Shown: one piece after another, positions 7,962 through 15,109 of the stretch
How the letters are laid out: the number at the start of each line of letters is the position of its first letter
Position numbering within the stretch: position 1 is the stretch's first letter
NCBI GenBank assembly: GCA_016839845.1
Contig: JAEOTL010000152.1
Span: 1-18,626, forward strand
DNA from: Promethearchaeota archaeon
GTDB taxonomy: Archaea > Asgardarchaeota > Lokiarchaeia > Sigynarchaeales > SOKP01
Direction of reading: 5' to 3'
Length of the DNA stretch: 18,626 nt
The notes under the pieces: generated by a model
What the model was told of the DNA's origin: nothing
Seen by the model: the letters and a program-made list of their open reading frames with translations, nothing else
Databases searched by the model: none
Made by a program: the position numbers and the translations under genes

Positions 7962-7973
7962 AAAAATAAAAAA
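7962..7973 (-). terminator. T-rich tract after the metallopeptidase gene
   Basis: On the minus strand this reads TTTTTTATTTTT, about 70 bases after the peptidase stop codon and about 45 bases before the citrate synthase start. It may terminate the peptidase transcript, leaving citrate synthase to its own promoter in the A+T-rich stretch that follows. Confidence 0.35.
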
Positions 7974-8040
7974 GGGAGATATTTAATTCTTAGGCTTTTA
8001 AAACATTAGTGGAAAAAAGAATAGAAGTAAGTATGTGATT

Positions 8041-10023
8041 TTACTCTACCTTCTTGATAAAATCCTTTTCTTCTAACAATTTCGCAATATTTAAGACCGT
8101 ATTTGGGAAGAAAATATGGTGGTATTCTAAAGTTAGCATACCGCATATTTGTATAAGATTTAGGGATAAACCTATAAAATTTATCATTTCCTGGAGTTCA
8201 CCACCCCAAACATCCAAAGGCTCTGGAACTTTAAAATCCAAATATTCACTGGAACGAAGAATTGGTAATAGAGATACTAAATTTCTTCTTCCAAGAAAAG
8301 ACGCAATCCATTTCTGCTTAAAATGATCAGGTTCTATAACATTATCTAACACTACAGATTTATTTTTACATAACTTTTCCCATAAAGAGTTAAGATTATT
8401 CCTTTCATTTTCTATTTCCTGGATCCTTCCTTGAAATAACTCTTCAAATAACGGTGATAAGAAATCTAAAGTTTTTACTGAATTTAATACAGAATTTTCA
8501 TAATCAACATACATACCGATAAGAGTCTTTCCCATTAGACATATTTCTTCTTTTGATGTTGAATCTGTAGCCGTTTCATTATTTAGTTTATTGTAAAGAG
8601 AAAAAATTATTTCCTTCACTTTTCCAAGTCGCCTATAGAAATTACCTTCCACTATCGGCCATAAAGATATTAACGTATCCCTATTTTGTATAGAAAAAAG
8701 ATAACTAGTACAAAGTGCTATCGCAATAATCCTTTTTAGTTCTGTAGAATCACATTTTTCTATTGTATCAAGGGAGCTATGCCAGAAAGGGTCTTCATGA
8801 CCGATCATTATACCCGGAATACTAATAGGTCGTGCTACAAATACACCATGATCGCTCCCCCCTGAATAAGGTAATACTCGATACCTCATCTGCATTTGCG
8901 TTCCATTTATTGCCACTCCGCGAGGATGATCTGCTATTATCTTCGTATAATATTGAATTATATCGTTTAAAATTGAAGGTCTTGAGTAAGGTGCGAGACA
9001 TATTTCACAGGGTTCCCCAATTATTACTGGATGCTCTCCAATCATATCTAAATTAATATTAAAAAGCGCATTTTTGACAATTTGTTCATGTTCTTTAACC
9101 CAAGGAAATGTACCATGGAATTCAGGAACCCAGAGAAACCTAATTGTGCGTCTGGGTGGTTTTAATATATTCTGTTTTATTAAGGTAGAAAGCGAACGTG
9201 CTAATTCTAGTAAACCTGCCGACCCACTTGCATTATCGTTGACACCCGCAGCAGGATGACAAAGATGTGCTGTTAGAATAATTTCTTCATTGGGTTTTTC
9301 CATTCCTCGAATGGCTGCAGAAATGACCTCTAGTTGCCCATCATATAGTTTAGCATCAATCTTTGCATTTACCTTGACAGAACCCTTATTCAATAAATTT
9401 TTTAGATACAAACCTTGTTCAAAAGTAATACTAAATCCAAAGGTTACTTGTTCTAAATCTTTAGCTTGGGCAGGAAACCTATTATAAATGGTCATTCCTT
9501 TGGTCCCTCTCGTTCTCTCTGGTCCAGGATATACAATAATTCCTAAAGCTCCTTTTTCAGCTAATCGTTTAGAAATTATATTTCGTGGTGCTTCCATTAA
9601 AACAATCTTACCAGTTACATCTAATTCCTTAAACTCTTCTTCGGTACCTTTTCCTGCGTCAATTAAATCAGCGGTCACATCACAAGGTTTTGATCTCCCT
9701 AAAATACACATAGGAATATCTTGAAATCGACAAATTATCTCTTTTTTAGGTTCAATTAATTTTAGAATACCAGATTTCACTTCCCAACTTTGAGTTGCTA
9801 CCCATTCCCACGTTTTTGTTTTTCCATCGGCGGGGTATTTATGGAGTTTTAGCTCATCTAATCCATATGATCTTAATTCTTCCATTACTTTTTCTGCAAT
9901 ATCATGGTAATCTTGAGTCCCTACTTGTCGGTTGTATTGTGATATCTTCGATACCCAGTCTAATGCGTGTTTTCCACTAACTTCGTTCAAAACAGTATCA
10001 ATAAGCTTAGAGAGATCTTTCAT
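8041..10023 (-). CDS. M28-family zinc metallopeptidase with C-terminal extension
   Basis: A 660-residue protein with the DUF4910/M28 aminopeptidase layout. Residues 1-80 are an N-terminal helical region. A PA-like insert (about 110-230, including GALGIIVYPGPE) follows, and the peptidase core covers about 245-445. Probable zinc and catalytic residues are H253 (TAHLCHP), D263 (NDNASG), E301 (PEFHGT), D326 (NLDMIGE) and H415 (FWHSSLDT), a full set for a dinuclear zinc exopeptidase. There is no signal peptide, so it acts inside the cell, probably in peptide turnover. About 200 residues after the core are helical and of unknown function. The ATG is at 10021-10023; a possible TATA box (AATAAATATTAA) is centred about 34 bases upstream. 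Exact substrate unknown. Confidence 0.87.
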   Translation of the reverse strand: MKDLSKLIDTVLNEVSGKHALDWVSKISQYNRQVGTQDYHDIAEKVMEELRSYGLDELKLHKYPADGKTKTWEWVATQSWEVKSGILKLIEPKKEIICRFQDIPMCILGRSKPCDVTADLIDAGKGTEEEFKELDVTGKIVLMEAPRNIISKRLAEKGALGIIVYPGPERTRGTKGMTIYNRFPAQAKDLEQVTFGFSITFEQGLYLKNLLNKGSVKVNAKIDAKLYDGQLEVISAAIRGMEKPNEEIILTAHLCHPAAGVNDNASGSAGLLELARSLSTLIKQNILKPPRRTIRFLWVPEFHGTFPWVKEHEQIVKNALFNINLDMIGEHPVIIGEPCEICLAPYSRPSILNDIIQYYTKIIADHPRGVAINGTQMQMRYRVLPYSGGSDHGVFVARPISIPGIMIGHEDPFWHSSLDTIEKCDSTELKRIIAIALCTSYLFSIQNRDTLISLWPIVEGNFYRRLGKVKEIIFSLYNKLNNETATDSTSKEEICLMGKTLIGMYVDYENSVLNSVKTLDFLSPLFEELFQGRIQEIENERNNLNSLWEKLCKNKSVVLDNVIEPDHFKQKWIASFLGRRNLVSLLPILRSSEYLDFKVPEPLDVWGGELQEMINFIGLSLNLIQICGMLTLEYHHIFFPNTVLNIAKLLEEKDFIKKVE

Positions 10024-10225
10024 TTATCTGTACCATCATTTAAAATCATTGTTAATATTTATTCTGATATTCCACCTTATTAAAACATACAGCTTTTATA
10101 TAGCTTTTAATCCATGCATTCTTTAAATTTATAATATTTTCTAGATACATCTAAATTCGAAATAGAAAAAAAAAATAAAAATGCACAACTCTGATTATTA
10201 TTAAATAAATAATAAGCTGAAAATT
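10024..10225. other. Divergent A+T-rich intergenic region
   Basis: This 202-base spacer separates the leftward peptidase gene from the rightward small gene. It holds possible TATA-like boxes for both: about 10052-10063 on the minus strand and about 10192-10208 on the plus strand. I see no RNA gene, strong hairpin or repeat in it. Confidence 0.45.
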
Positions 10226-10540
10226 ATGGAAGATATAGGTAAAGTTAAAAAAATTGTTAGATTGAACCAAGTTTATGCAGTAGGAGGAACATTTAAAGAT
10301 CCATCTGACTTTACTCGTACTGTTAACAAAAATTTGGTTATGTTAAATGAGAGCGATAAAAATTGTGAAATTAAGGATATCAAATTTAATGTTTACACCG
10401 ATCCGAGATTATCTAGTTCTATACCCGTTTACCTTGCTTTCATAATTGCAGAAGTTGATGTAGATATCACTCCCGAACCAGAAATAAGTGGGAAAAAGAA
10501 AAAAAAGCAAAAAAAAAAGAAAAAGATAATAAAAAATTAG
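10226..10540 (+). CDS. Small protein of unknown function with poly-lysine tail
   Basis: A 104-residue protein that I do not recognise. The body (1-84) has alternating polar and hydrophobic stretches that predict a small alpha/beta fold, including a strong strand at IPVYLAFIIAEVDVDI (65-80). The last 16 or so residues are nearly all lysine. There is no signal peptide, and the one hydrophobic strand is too short and too polar at its end to be a convincing membrane anchor. The tail may bind nucleic acid or acidic surfaces (inference). It is transcribed alone, rightward between leftward genes. An A+T-rich box (ATTAAATAAA) sits about 23-27 bases before the ATG, consistent with a leaderless transcript. 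The tail is encoded by A-runs, including ten in a row at 10509-10518. I judge it a real gene from its protein-like composition and promoter position. Confidence 0.62.
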   Translation: MEDIGKVKKIVRLNQVYAVGGTFKDPSDFTRTVNKNLVMLNESDKNCEIKDIKFNVYTDPRLSSSIPVYLAFIIAEVDVDITPEPEISGKKKKKQKKKKKIIKN

Positions 10541-10635
10541 CAATCTAATTCAATTATAACTTGAACTTTTATTAATAAAGCATTTTCACGACAATTAGAG
10601 ATTTTTCAACGCTGGGAATAATGTCTTGACTGAAA

Positions 10636-11457
10636 TTATTTAAGATGTTTAAGTTTCTTCCGTATCATTTTCAATAAATTATCATATTCTAAGGGAACTG
10701 GTTCATAAAGGCGCGCCGCAAAAATAACAAGATTCCATCCCTCAATTTCTTTAAGGGATTTACCAGTAATTTTTAGATATCGCTTTATGTAAGGTCGTGC
10801 GACTAGCTTTTTAATTGCTTTAAAAAAAAATCTATGGAGAAAACTTTTTTTTAGAGTAACCTCATCCGAAGCTCCTAGTCCATATTTTAGTACATAAAAC
10901 GTCCTGGCAACATCGCTGTTTGGATTTCCTGAATATGCATTAGACCAATCCATCACATAAGATTTATCTTTACAGACGAGAATATTTTCGGGGTGAATAT
11001 CGCCATGGCAAATCACATTTCCATCGGGTAAATTTTCTAAATATTTTATAATTTTTCGCTTCTGTTCATCATTTAATTGCTCAGTTTTATTTATTGCTTT
11101 AGTAAAGAAATTATATTGGGTTAATATATCCACAATTTCGTGTTTATGCATTTCAGCATGAATTTCTGCTAGCATTCTCATACCATTACCTACCTTTTTA
11201 AAAGTATTCCCCATATGTTCACGTAGTGGAACTCCCTCAATATATTCGTAAACAATACCGATCCTACCATCTTTTTCAATCTTATCAAACGCTTTAGGAC
11301 AATTAGAGAAAATATTTCCAACTAAACTATCTACTTTATATTGATAATCTATCAGCTCGAGTGAAATATCTTGATTGAATAATTTTAAAACTCTATTGTT
11401 ACCCCAATATAAGACTTCTGCTGTCCTTCCTCTTCCTATAAGATCTCCTTTTTCCAT
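10636..11457 (-). CDS. Aminoglycoside-phosphotransferase-fold kinase-like protein
   Basis: A 273-residue protein with a small-molecule kinase fold. Residues 8-15 (GRGRTAEV) form the nucleotide loop, K25 in VLKLF is the probable ATP lysine, HGD at 151-153 with N158 is the catalytic loop, and D170 (VMDW) binds metal. The WGNNRVLKLF opening resembles a paralogous family first described in Fibrobacter (TIGR02172), whose substrate is unknown. The catalytic residues are all present, so it should be active. It follows the FMN dehydrogenase by 42 bases on the same strand, and cotranscription is possible. The name of the fold should not be read as drug resistance. It may phosphorylate a sugar, choline-like compound or other small metabolite. 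Confidence 0.83.
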   Translation of the reverse strand: MEKGDLIGRGRTAEVLYWGNNRVLKLFNQDISLELIDYQYKVDSLVGNIFSNCPKAFDKIEKDGRIGIVYEYIEGVPLREHMGNTFKKVGNGMRMLAEIHAEMHKHEIVDILTQYNFFTKAINKTEQLNDEQKRKIIKYLENLPDGNVICHGDIHPENILVCKDKSYVMDWSNAYSGNPNSDVARTFYVLKYGLGASDEVTLKKSFLHRFFFKAIKKLVARPYIKRYLKITGKSLKEIEGWNLVIFAARLYEPVPLEYDNLLKMIRKKLKHLK

Positions 11458-11499
11458 TTATTCCACTTAAATCAATTTAAGAGTAAGAAATTATTAATT

Positions 11500-12555
11500 T
11501 TATTGTAAAATGTTAAAACAAATGTCTTTTAGTGTTTCACAGTTAGTCATTTTCATTGCTTTCTGAAAGGCTTTTTGTATATACTCCATATGTATCTGCA
11601 CGCCTTTGACTCCTGCTCCAACTGAAGCTCTAATAATATCTCTTCCGATCAGAACCGATTCAGCCCCAAGTGCAAGCATCTTCAGAACGTCATAACCAGT
11701 CCGAATACCCCCATCTACAAAAATCTTTATCTTATTTTCTAATTTAGCAACAATATCAGGAAGTACCTCTGCAGTACCTGGAGTATGATCCAAAACACGT
11801 CCACCATGATTAGATACTACGATGGCTGCAGCTCCTGCTTCCACTGCTTTAAAAGCATCATCAACAGTCATAATCCCCTTTATAATAACAGGAAGAGTCG
11901 TGGCTGAAACTAACTCTTTAATATCCTCAGTTGATTTTTTGAAGACAGGTTTATTATGTGCTGACATCGCGTAGGATCCTGCTCCATCAATATCCACTCC
12001 AACAGCAATACACCCCGCTTCTTCTGCCTTTTTAATAAATTTGATAATAGTTACTTGGCTACGCGGTTTTACGATTTTAACTCCAAAACCATTCGCTTCT
12101 GCGATAGCATTAATACCATATGGTTTTTCAAGAGAATAAGTATAAGTATCTCCTCTCCATCCAAGAGTTCCTGCAGCTTTACATCCTTGCACAACAGCTT
12201 TACAAAAATCTTGTTCAGATATAATATCTTCACCCCCAAAACTATTTACTCCAGCAACACTGGCTGCCATAATCGGCATCGAAAGCTCTTTACCAAAGAA
12301 GTTATATTTTGTGTCAGGGATAAAATCATTATTCACTAGTTCCATTTTTAACTGATATTTTCTAAGAGCCATGAAATTATTGTGAAAACTTGTTCCACTT
12401 CCAATTCCACCTATCCCTAAAGCTCTTCCATAACTTTGCCCTTGACATAGTCTACGAGGGTCACCATCACAATCTTTGTAAACACCACATATCCCTTTTA
12501 ATTTCTCTCTAGCAATATTGCGAACATCTTCCAAAGTTCTTATTTCAGTTGTCAT
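11500..12555 (-). CDS. FMN-dependent 2-hydroxyacid dehydrogenase/oxidase
   Basis: A 351-residue TIM-barrel flavoprotein of the lactate oxidase/glycolate oxidase family, which oxidises L-2-hydroxyacids to 2-oxoacids. K226 (IIKGIMT) contacts FMN. H250 in SNHGGRVLDHTP is the catalytic base. DGGIRTGYDVLKMLALGAESVLIGR is the FMN phosphate site. The N-terminus has three cysteines, C23, C29 and C37, near a glycine-rich segment, as in a group of anaerobe homologues; they might hold a metal or disulfide (inference). It lies 14 bases behind fumarase with its own ribosome site, GGTGA, so the two form an operon. Lactate, glycolate or another hydroxyacid could be the substrate, and the electron acceptor is unknown. 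Type 2 isopentenyl-diphosphate isomerase is excluded by the NHGGR motif. Confidence 0.9.
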   Translation of the reverse strand: MTTEIRTLEDVRNIAREKLKGICGVYKDCDGDPRRLCQGQSYGRALGIGGIGSGTSFHNNFMALRKYQLKMELVNNDFIPDTKYNFFGKELSMPIMAASVAGVNSFGGEDIISEQDFCKAVVQGCKAAGTLGWRGDTYTYSLEKPYGINAIAEANGFGVKIVKPRSQVTIIKFIKKAEEAGCIAVGVDIDGAGSYAMSAHNKPVFKKSTEDIKELVSATTLPVIIKGIMTVDDAFKAVEAGAAAIVVSNHGGRVLDHTPGTAEVLPDIVAKLENKIKIFVDGGIRTGYDVLKMLALGAESVLIGRDIIRASVGAGVKGVQIHMEYIQKAFQKAMKMTNCETLKDICFNILQ

Positions 12556-12559
12556 AATT

Positions 12560-12564
12560 TCACC
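12560..12564 (-). promoter_or_regulatory. Ribosome binding site of the FMN dehydrogenase
   Basis: GGTGA on the minus strand, four bases before the ATG and inside the 14-base gap after fumarase. It supports internal translation start within a shared transcript. Confidence 0.6.
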
Positions 12565-12569
12565 GAGAA

Positions 12570-13955
12570 TTAAACCATTTTTTTAGGATCTAATAGGTCA
12601 TCAAGATCCTCATCTAATTCAATTCCCATCTCTTTAATTACTTCTTTTAAATTTTTATTCTCGTCATAAGCTTTAATCGCGATTTTTGAGCATTTGTCGT
12701 ATCCAATAATTGGGACTAAATTTGTCACTAACATTAGTAAATTATCTAATTGCGACTTAACGCTATCATTATTTACTTTTATATCTAATAAACAGTAATC
12801 GATAAACGAGTTAATTCCATTGCTCAAAAGCTCAATCGATTCTAAAAGATTAACAATCATTAGGGGTTTACACACATTTAAATCTAGAATACTACCGTAC
12901 GCCTCTGAAAATGAAATTATTGAATCATTTCCTAACACTTGAATGCAGACTTGAATTAAAGCTTCAGATTGAGTAGGATTGACTTTTCCGGGCATAATTG
13001 AAGAACCAGGTTCGTTCTGTGGTAGAATTAATTCATTCAATCCTGCTCTTGGGCCACTACTCATCAATCTTATATCGTTTGCCATTTTTAATAAAGAGAG
13101 TGCAAGAAGTTTTAGTATACTACTTGTATTTACAATCGTATTATGAGAAGCTATTCCTTCTGCCTTAACTAAGTTAGTCTTTAACGGTAAACCTGTTATT
13201 TTTGAAAGATGAGAAATGGTAAGCTCAGCAAAATCTTTATGGGCATTGAGTCCTGTTCCTAGAGCTGTTCCTCCTATGGGAATTTCATATAATTCTTTGC
13301 AGGTTTCCTTTAGTCTTCTTTCATTAGTTTCTATTTGCTTTTTATATACTTCAAATTCTAAGGATAAAGGTATAGGAATTGCATCTTGAAGATGAGTTCT
13401 TCCTACTTTTACAACATCCTTAAAATCCTCTATTTTTTGTAATAATCCTTCATTTAACCGAGTCAATGCGGGAAATAATTGCTTATTAAGGACATGTAAA
13501 GTAGATATATGCATAGCGCTTGGTATTACATCATTAGATGATTGACTCTTATTTACGTGATCATTAGGATGTACGGGTTCCTTTTTTCCCATCGGATGAC
13601 CAAGAATTTGATTTGCTCGATTCGCCAATACTTCATTCATATTCATATTTGTTTGAGTACCACTCCCTGTTTGAAAGATATCAATTGGGAATTGGTCATA
13701 ATACTTATTATCATTAAGCATCTCGTTAATAGTTTTGAGAATTGCGTTTCCTAATTCTTTCTCTATTAAATTTAGCTCAATATTTGCTAATAGACATGCC
13801 TTTTTTAGTTCAGCTAATGAAGAGATAAAGATTTTGGGAAAAATTTTGCTACTGATTTGAAAATTTTTTATCGCTCGTTGAGTATTAACACCCCAATATA
13901 CTTTTTCAGGAACTTGAACTTCCCCTAAAGCATCTTTTTCAGTACGATAAGTCAA
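12570..13955 (-). CDS. fumC: Fumarate hydratase, class II
   Basis: A 461-residue homotetrameric, iron-sulfur-free fumarase that interconverts fumarate and L-malate. Signatures are SGTQTNMN (97-104), HPNDHVNKSQSSND (129-142), GRTHLQDA with H188, and the family motif GSSIMPGKVNPTQ with S318. H188 and S318 have the same numbering as the catalytic pair of E. coli FumC. MPGKVNPTQ separates it from aspartase, which has MPAKVNP. It begins with TTG at 13953-13955, the only start that gives the usual YRTEKDALGEV N-terminus; GTGAT a few bases upstream is a reasonable ribosome site. It leads an operon with the FMN hydroxyacid dehydrogenase. A TATA-like box lies about 30 bases upstream. Confidence 0.95.
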   Translation of the reverse strand: MTYRTEKDALGEVQVPEKVYWGVNTQRAIKNFQISSKIFPKIFISSLAELKKACLLANIELNLIEKELGNAILKTINEMLNDNKYYDQFPIDIFQTGSGTQTNMNMNEVLANRANQILGHPMGKKEPVHPNDHVNKSQSSNDVIPSAMHISTLHVLNKQLFPALTRLNEGLLQKIEDFKDVVKVGRTHLQDAIPIPLSLEFEVYKKQIETNERRLKETCKELYEIPIGGTALGTGLNAHKDFAELTISHLSKITGLPLKTNLVKAEGIASHNTIVNTSSILKLLALSLLKMANDIRLMSSGPRAGLNELILPQNEPGSSIMPGKVNPTQSEALIQVCIQVLGNDSIISFSEAYGSILDLNVCKPLMIVNLLESIELLSNGINSFIDYCLLDIKVNNDSVKSQLDNLLMLVTNLVPIIGYDKCSKIAIKAYDENKNLKEVIKEMGIELDEDLDDLLDPKKMV

Positions 13956-13980
13956 GATTTATCACATCTTTAAAATGAAT

Positions 13981-13989
13981 TAATATAAG
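13981..13989 (-). promoter_or_regulatory. TATA-like box of the fumarase operon
   Basis: The minus strand reads CTTATATTA, centred about 30 bases before the TTG start of fumarase, which implies a very short leader. It is the best promoter candidate in the 116-base gap between fumarase and the hydrolase gene. Confidence 0.42.
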
Positions 13990-14054
13990 GTTATTAGACA
14001 GATGAAAGTAAAAAAAGTTTATATTAATATCCAATAAATTTAAAAAAGAATAAG

Positions 14055-14070
14055 ATTAAAATTAAAAAAA
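14055..14070 (-). terminator. T-rich tract after the hydrolase gene
   Basis: Immediately after the hydrolase stop codon, the minus strand reads TTTTTTTAATTTTAAT, and further T-rich runs continue to about 14035. This fits archaeal T-tract termination before the fumarase promoter. Confidence 0.4.
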
Positions 14071-14071
14071 G

Positions 14072-14986
14072 TTAAAGAAAATCTCGGATTAAAGAATTTA
14101 TCTTATCCGGTTGCTCATTTATTATCCAATGTGATCCTTCAGGAATCCGTTTAATCGTAAGATCAGGTATGAATTCTTCTAAACCTTCAAGATTATAAAC
14201 TGTAAGTGCTGTATCTTTTTCCCCCCAAATTACTAAAGTTGGCATGTTGATCATAACAGGATTTAATTCCATTTCTGTACTTGCTACTTCTGAGATTTTC
14301 TCATCTTGTTTGGGTGGTCGTAGTCCACCAGCACGGTAGTAATTTAATCCACCAGTTAATGCACGAGGTTGAGACCAAGCCTCTATATAAATTTGGCGAT
14401 CGTCATCATTAAATTCCATCTCAGGAGTGGTAACTACATCAAGTAACATTTTATAATTATTAGCAGATAAAACTTCTTCTGCTTTATTGGATCTAAAGAA
14501 TAGTACATATTGACTTGACGATTGTTGTGATTTGTTTTTTGAGATTAATCTTGCGAAAATATTGGGGTGTGGGGCATTAATTATTACCAATTTTTCTACA
14601 AGACCTTGATGTGTACTCGCAAATGGATAAGCAATTACACCACCCCAATCATGACCTACTAAGATTATTTTCTTGCGCTTGAAATGTTCTTCAGCTAACG
14701 CCCTTAGATCTTCCATAATATGATGTGGTTGATATTGCTCAATTCCTTCAGGTTTAGAGGAAAGATTATATCCTCTCATATCAGGAGCAACTACAAGATA
14801 ATCTTTTGAAAGATCTAAAAGTTGATCCCTCCACATATACCAAAATTGGGGGAAACCATGTAGCATCATAATTAAATCACCATCTTCAGGTCCTGCTTTT
14901 ACATAATGAAGCTTTATGTTGTTTACCTCTGCAAATTCACTCTTAAATTGCGGATACTTTTTATCCATAATTTCCTTTGTCATCAT
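14072..14986 (-). CDS. Alpha/beta hydrolase, epoxide-hydrolase-like
   Basis: A 304-residue hydrolase of the epoxide hydrolase/haloalkane dehalogenase group. It has the oxyanion motif HGFP (43-46), the nucleophile D113 in GHDWGG, the acid D258 in WGEKD and the base H286 in GSHW. Two cap tyrosines, Y160 (SQYV) and Y216 (NYYR), are where epoxide hydrolases hold the tyrosines that protonate the epoxide. This favours epoxide hydrolase over dehalogenase, though the natural substrate is unknown. No signal peptide. Two ATGs are adjacent (14984-14986 and 14981-14983). The ribosome site AGGAG is only one base from the first and four from the second, so the second Met may be the true start. It is divergent from the GH3 gene across 123 bases. 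Confidence 0.88.
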   Translation of the reverse strand: MMTKEIMDKKYPQFKSEFAEVNNIKLHYVKAGPEDGDLIMMLHGFPQFWYMWRDQLLDLSKDYLVVAPDMRGYNLSSKPEGIEQYQPHHIMEDLRALAEEHFKRKKIILVGHDWGGVIAYPFASTHQGLVEKLVIINAPHPNIFARLISKNKSQQSSSQYVLFFRSNKAEEVLSANNYKMLLDVVTTPEMEFNDDDRQIYIEAWSQPRALTGGLNYYRAGGLRPPKQDEKISEVASTEMELNPVMINMPTLVIWGEKDTALTVYNLEGLEEFIPDLTIKRIPEGSHWIINEQPDKINSLIRDFL

Positions 14987-14992
14987 ACTCCT
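14987..14992 (-). promoter_or_regulatory. Ribosome binding site of the hydrolase
   Basis: AGGAGT directly before the first of two tandem ATG codons. The spacing is too short for the first ATG and more usual for the second, so translation may begin at 14983. Confidence 0.5.
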
Positions 14993-15035
14993 AGCCTTTT
15001 CTTCAAATATTTACATTTATGTCAAGAATTCTTCT

Positions 15036-15045
15036 GATAATATAC
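15036..15045 (-). promoter_or_regulatory. Possible TATA box of the hydrolase gene
   Basis: The minus strand reads GTATATTATC, centred roughly 55 bases before the hydrolase start. This would give a leader of about 30 bases that carries the AGGAG site. It lies in the divergent region shared with the GH3 gene. Confidence 0.33.
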
Positions 15046-15077
15046 AAATTCTCGAGTTAATTTAATAATGCAATATG

Positions 15078-15088
15078 TTTTAATTATT
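15078..15088 (+). promoter_or_regulatory. TATA-like box of the GH3 gene
   Basis: TTTTAATTATT is centred about 26-27 bases before the TTG start at 15110, the right distance for a leaderless transcript. No strong ribosome site is present. Confidence 0.42.
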
Positions 15089-15109
15089 AAAAATTCTTAG
15101 TGAGTAGAT

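Noticed and set aside
8054..10126. Several open frames of 60-90 codons on the plus strand across the peptidase gene
   Set aside because: They lie antisense to a well-supported 660-residue enzyme, have unlikely amino acid composition (Ser/Phe/Leu-rich shadows) and no promoter or ribosome site.
10560..10580. Palindrome TTTATTAATAAA between convergent genes
   Set aside because: It is a short, purely A+T palindrome in A+T-rich DNA, likely by chance, with no flanking features to support a site.
10636..11457. Aminoglycoside resistance gene
   Set aside because: Only the kinase fold and catalytic HGD/D residues match. The sequence resembles a family of unknown substrate, and no resistance context is present.
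11500..12555. Type 2 isopentenyl-diphosphate isomerase
   Set aside because: Both are FMN barrels, but the NHGGRVLDHTP motif with catalytic H250 and the KGI lysine are those of the 2-hydroxyacid oxidase family.
12570..13955. Aspartate ammonia-lyase
   Set aside because: The signature is MPGKVNPTQ, as in fumarase, not MPAKVNP as in aspartase, and the catalytic numbering equals that of E. coli FumC.
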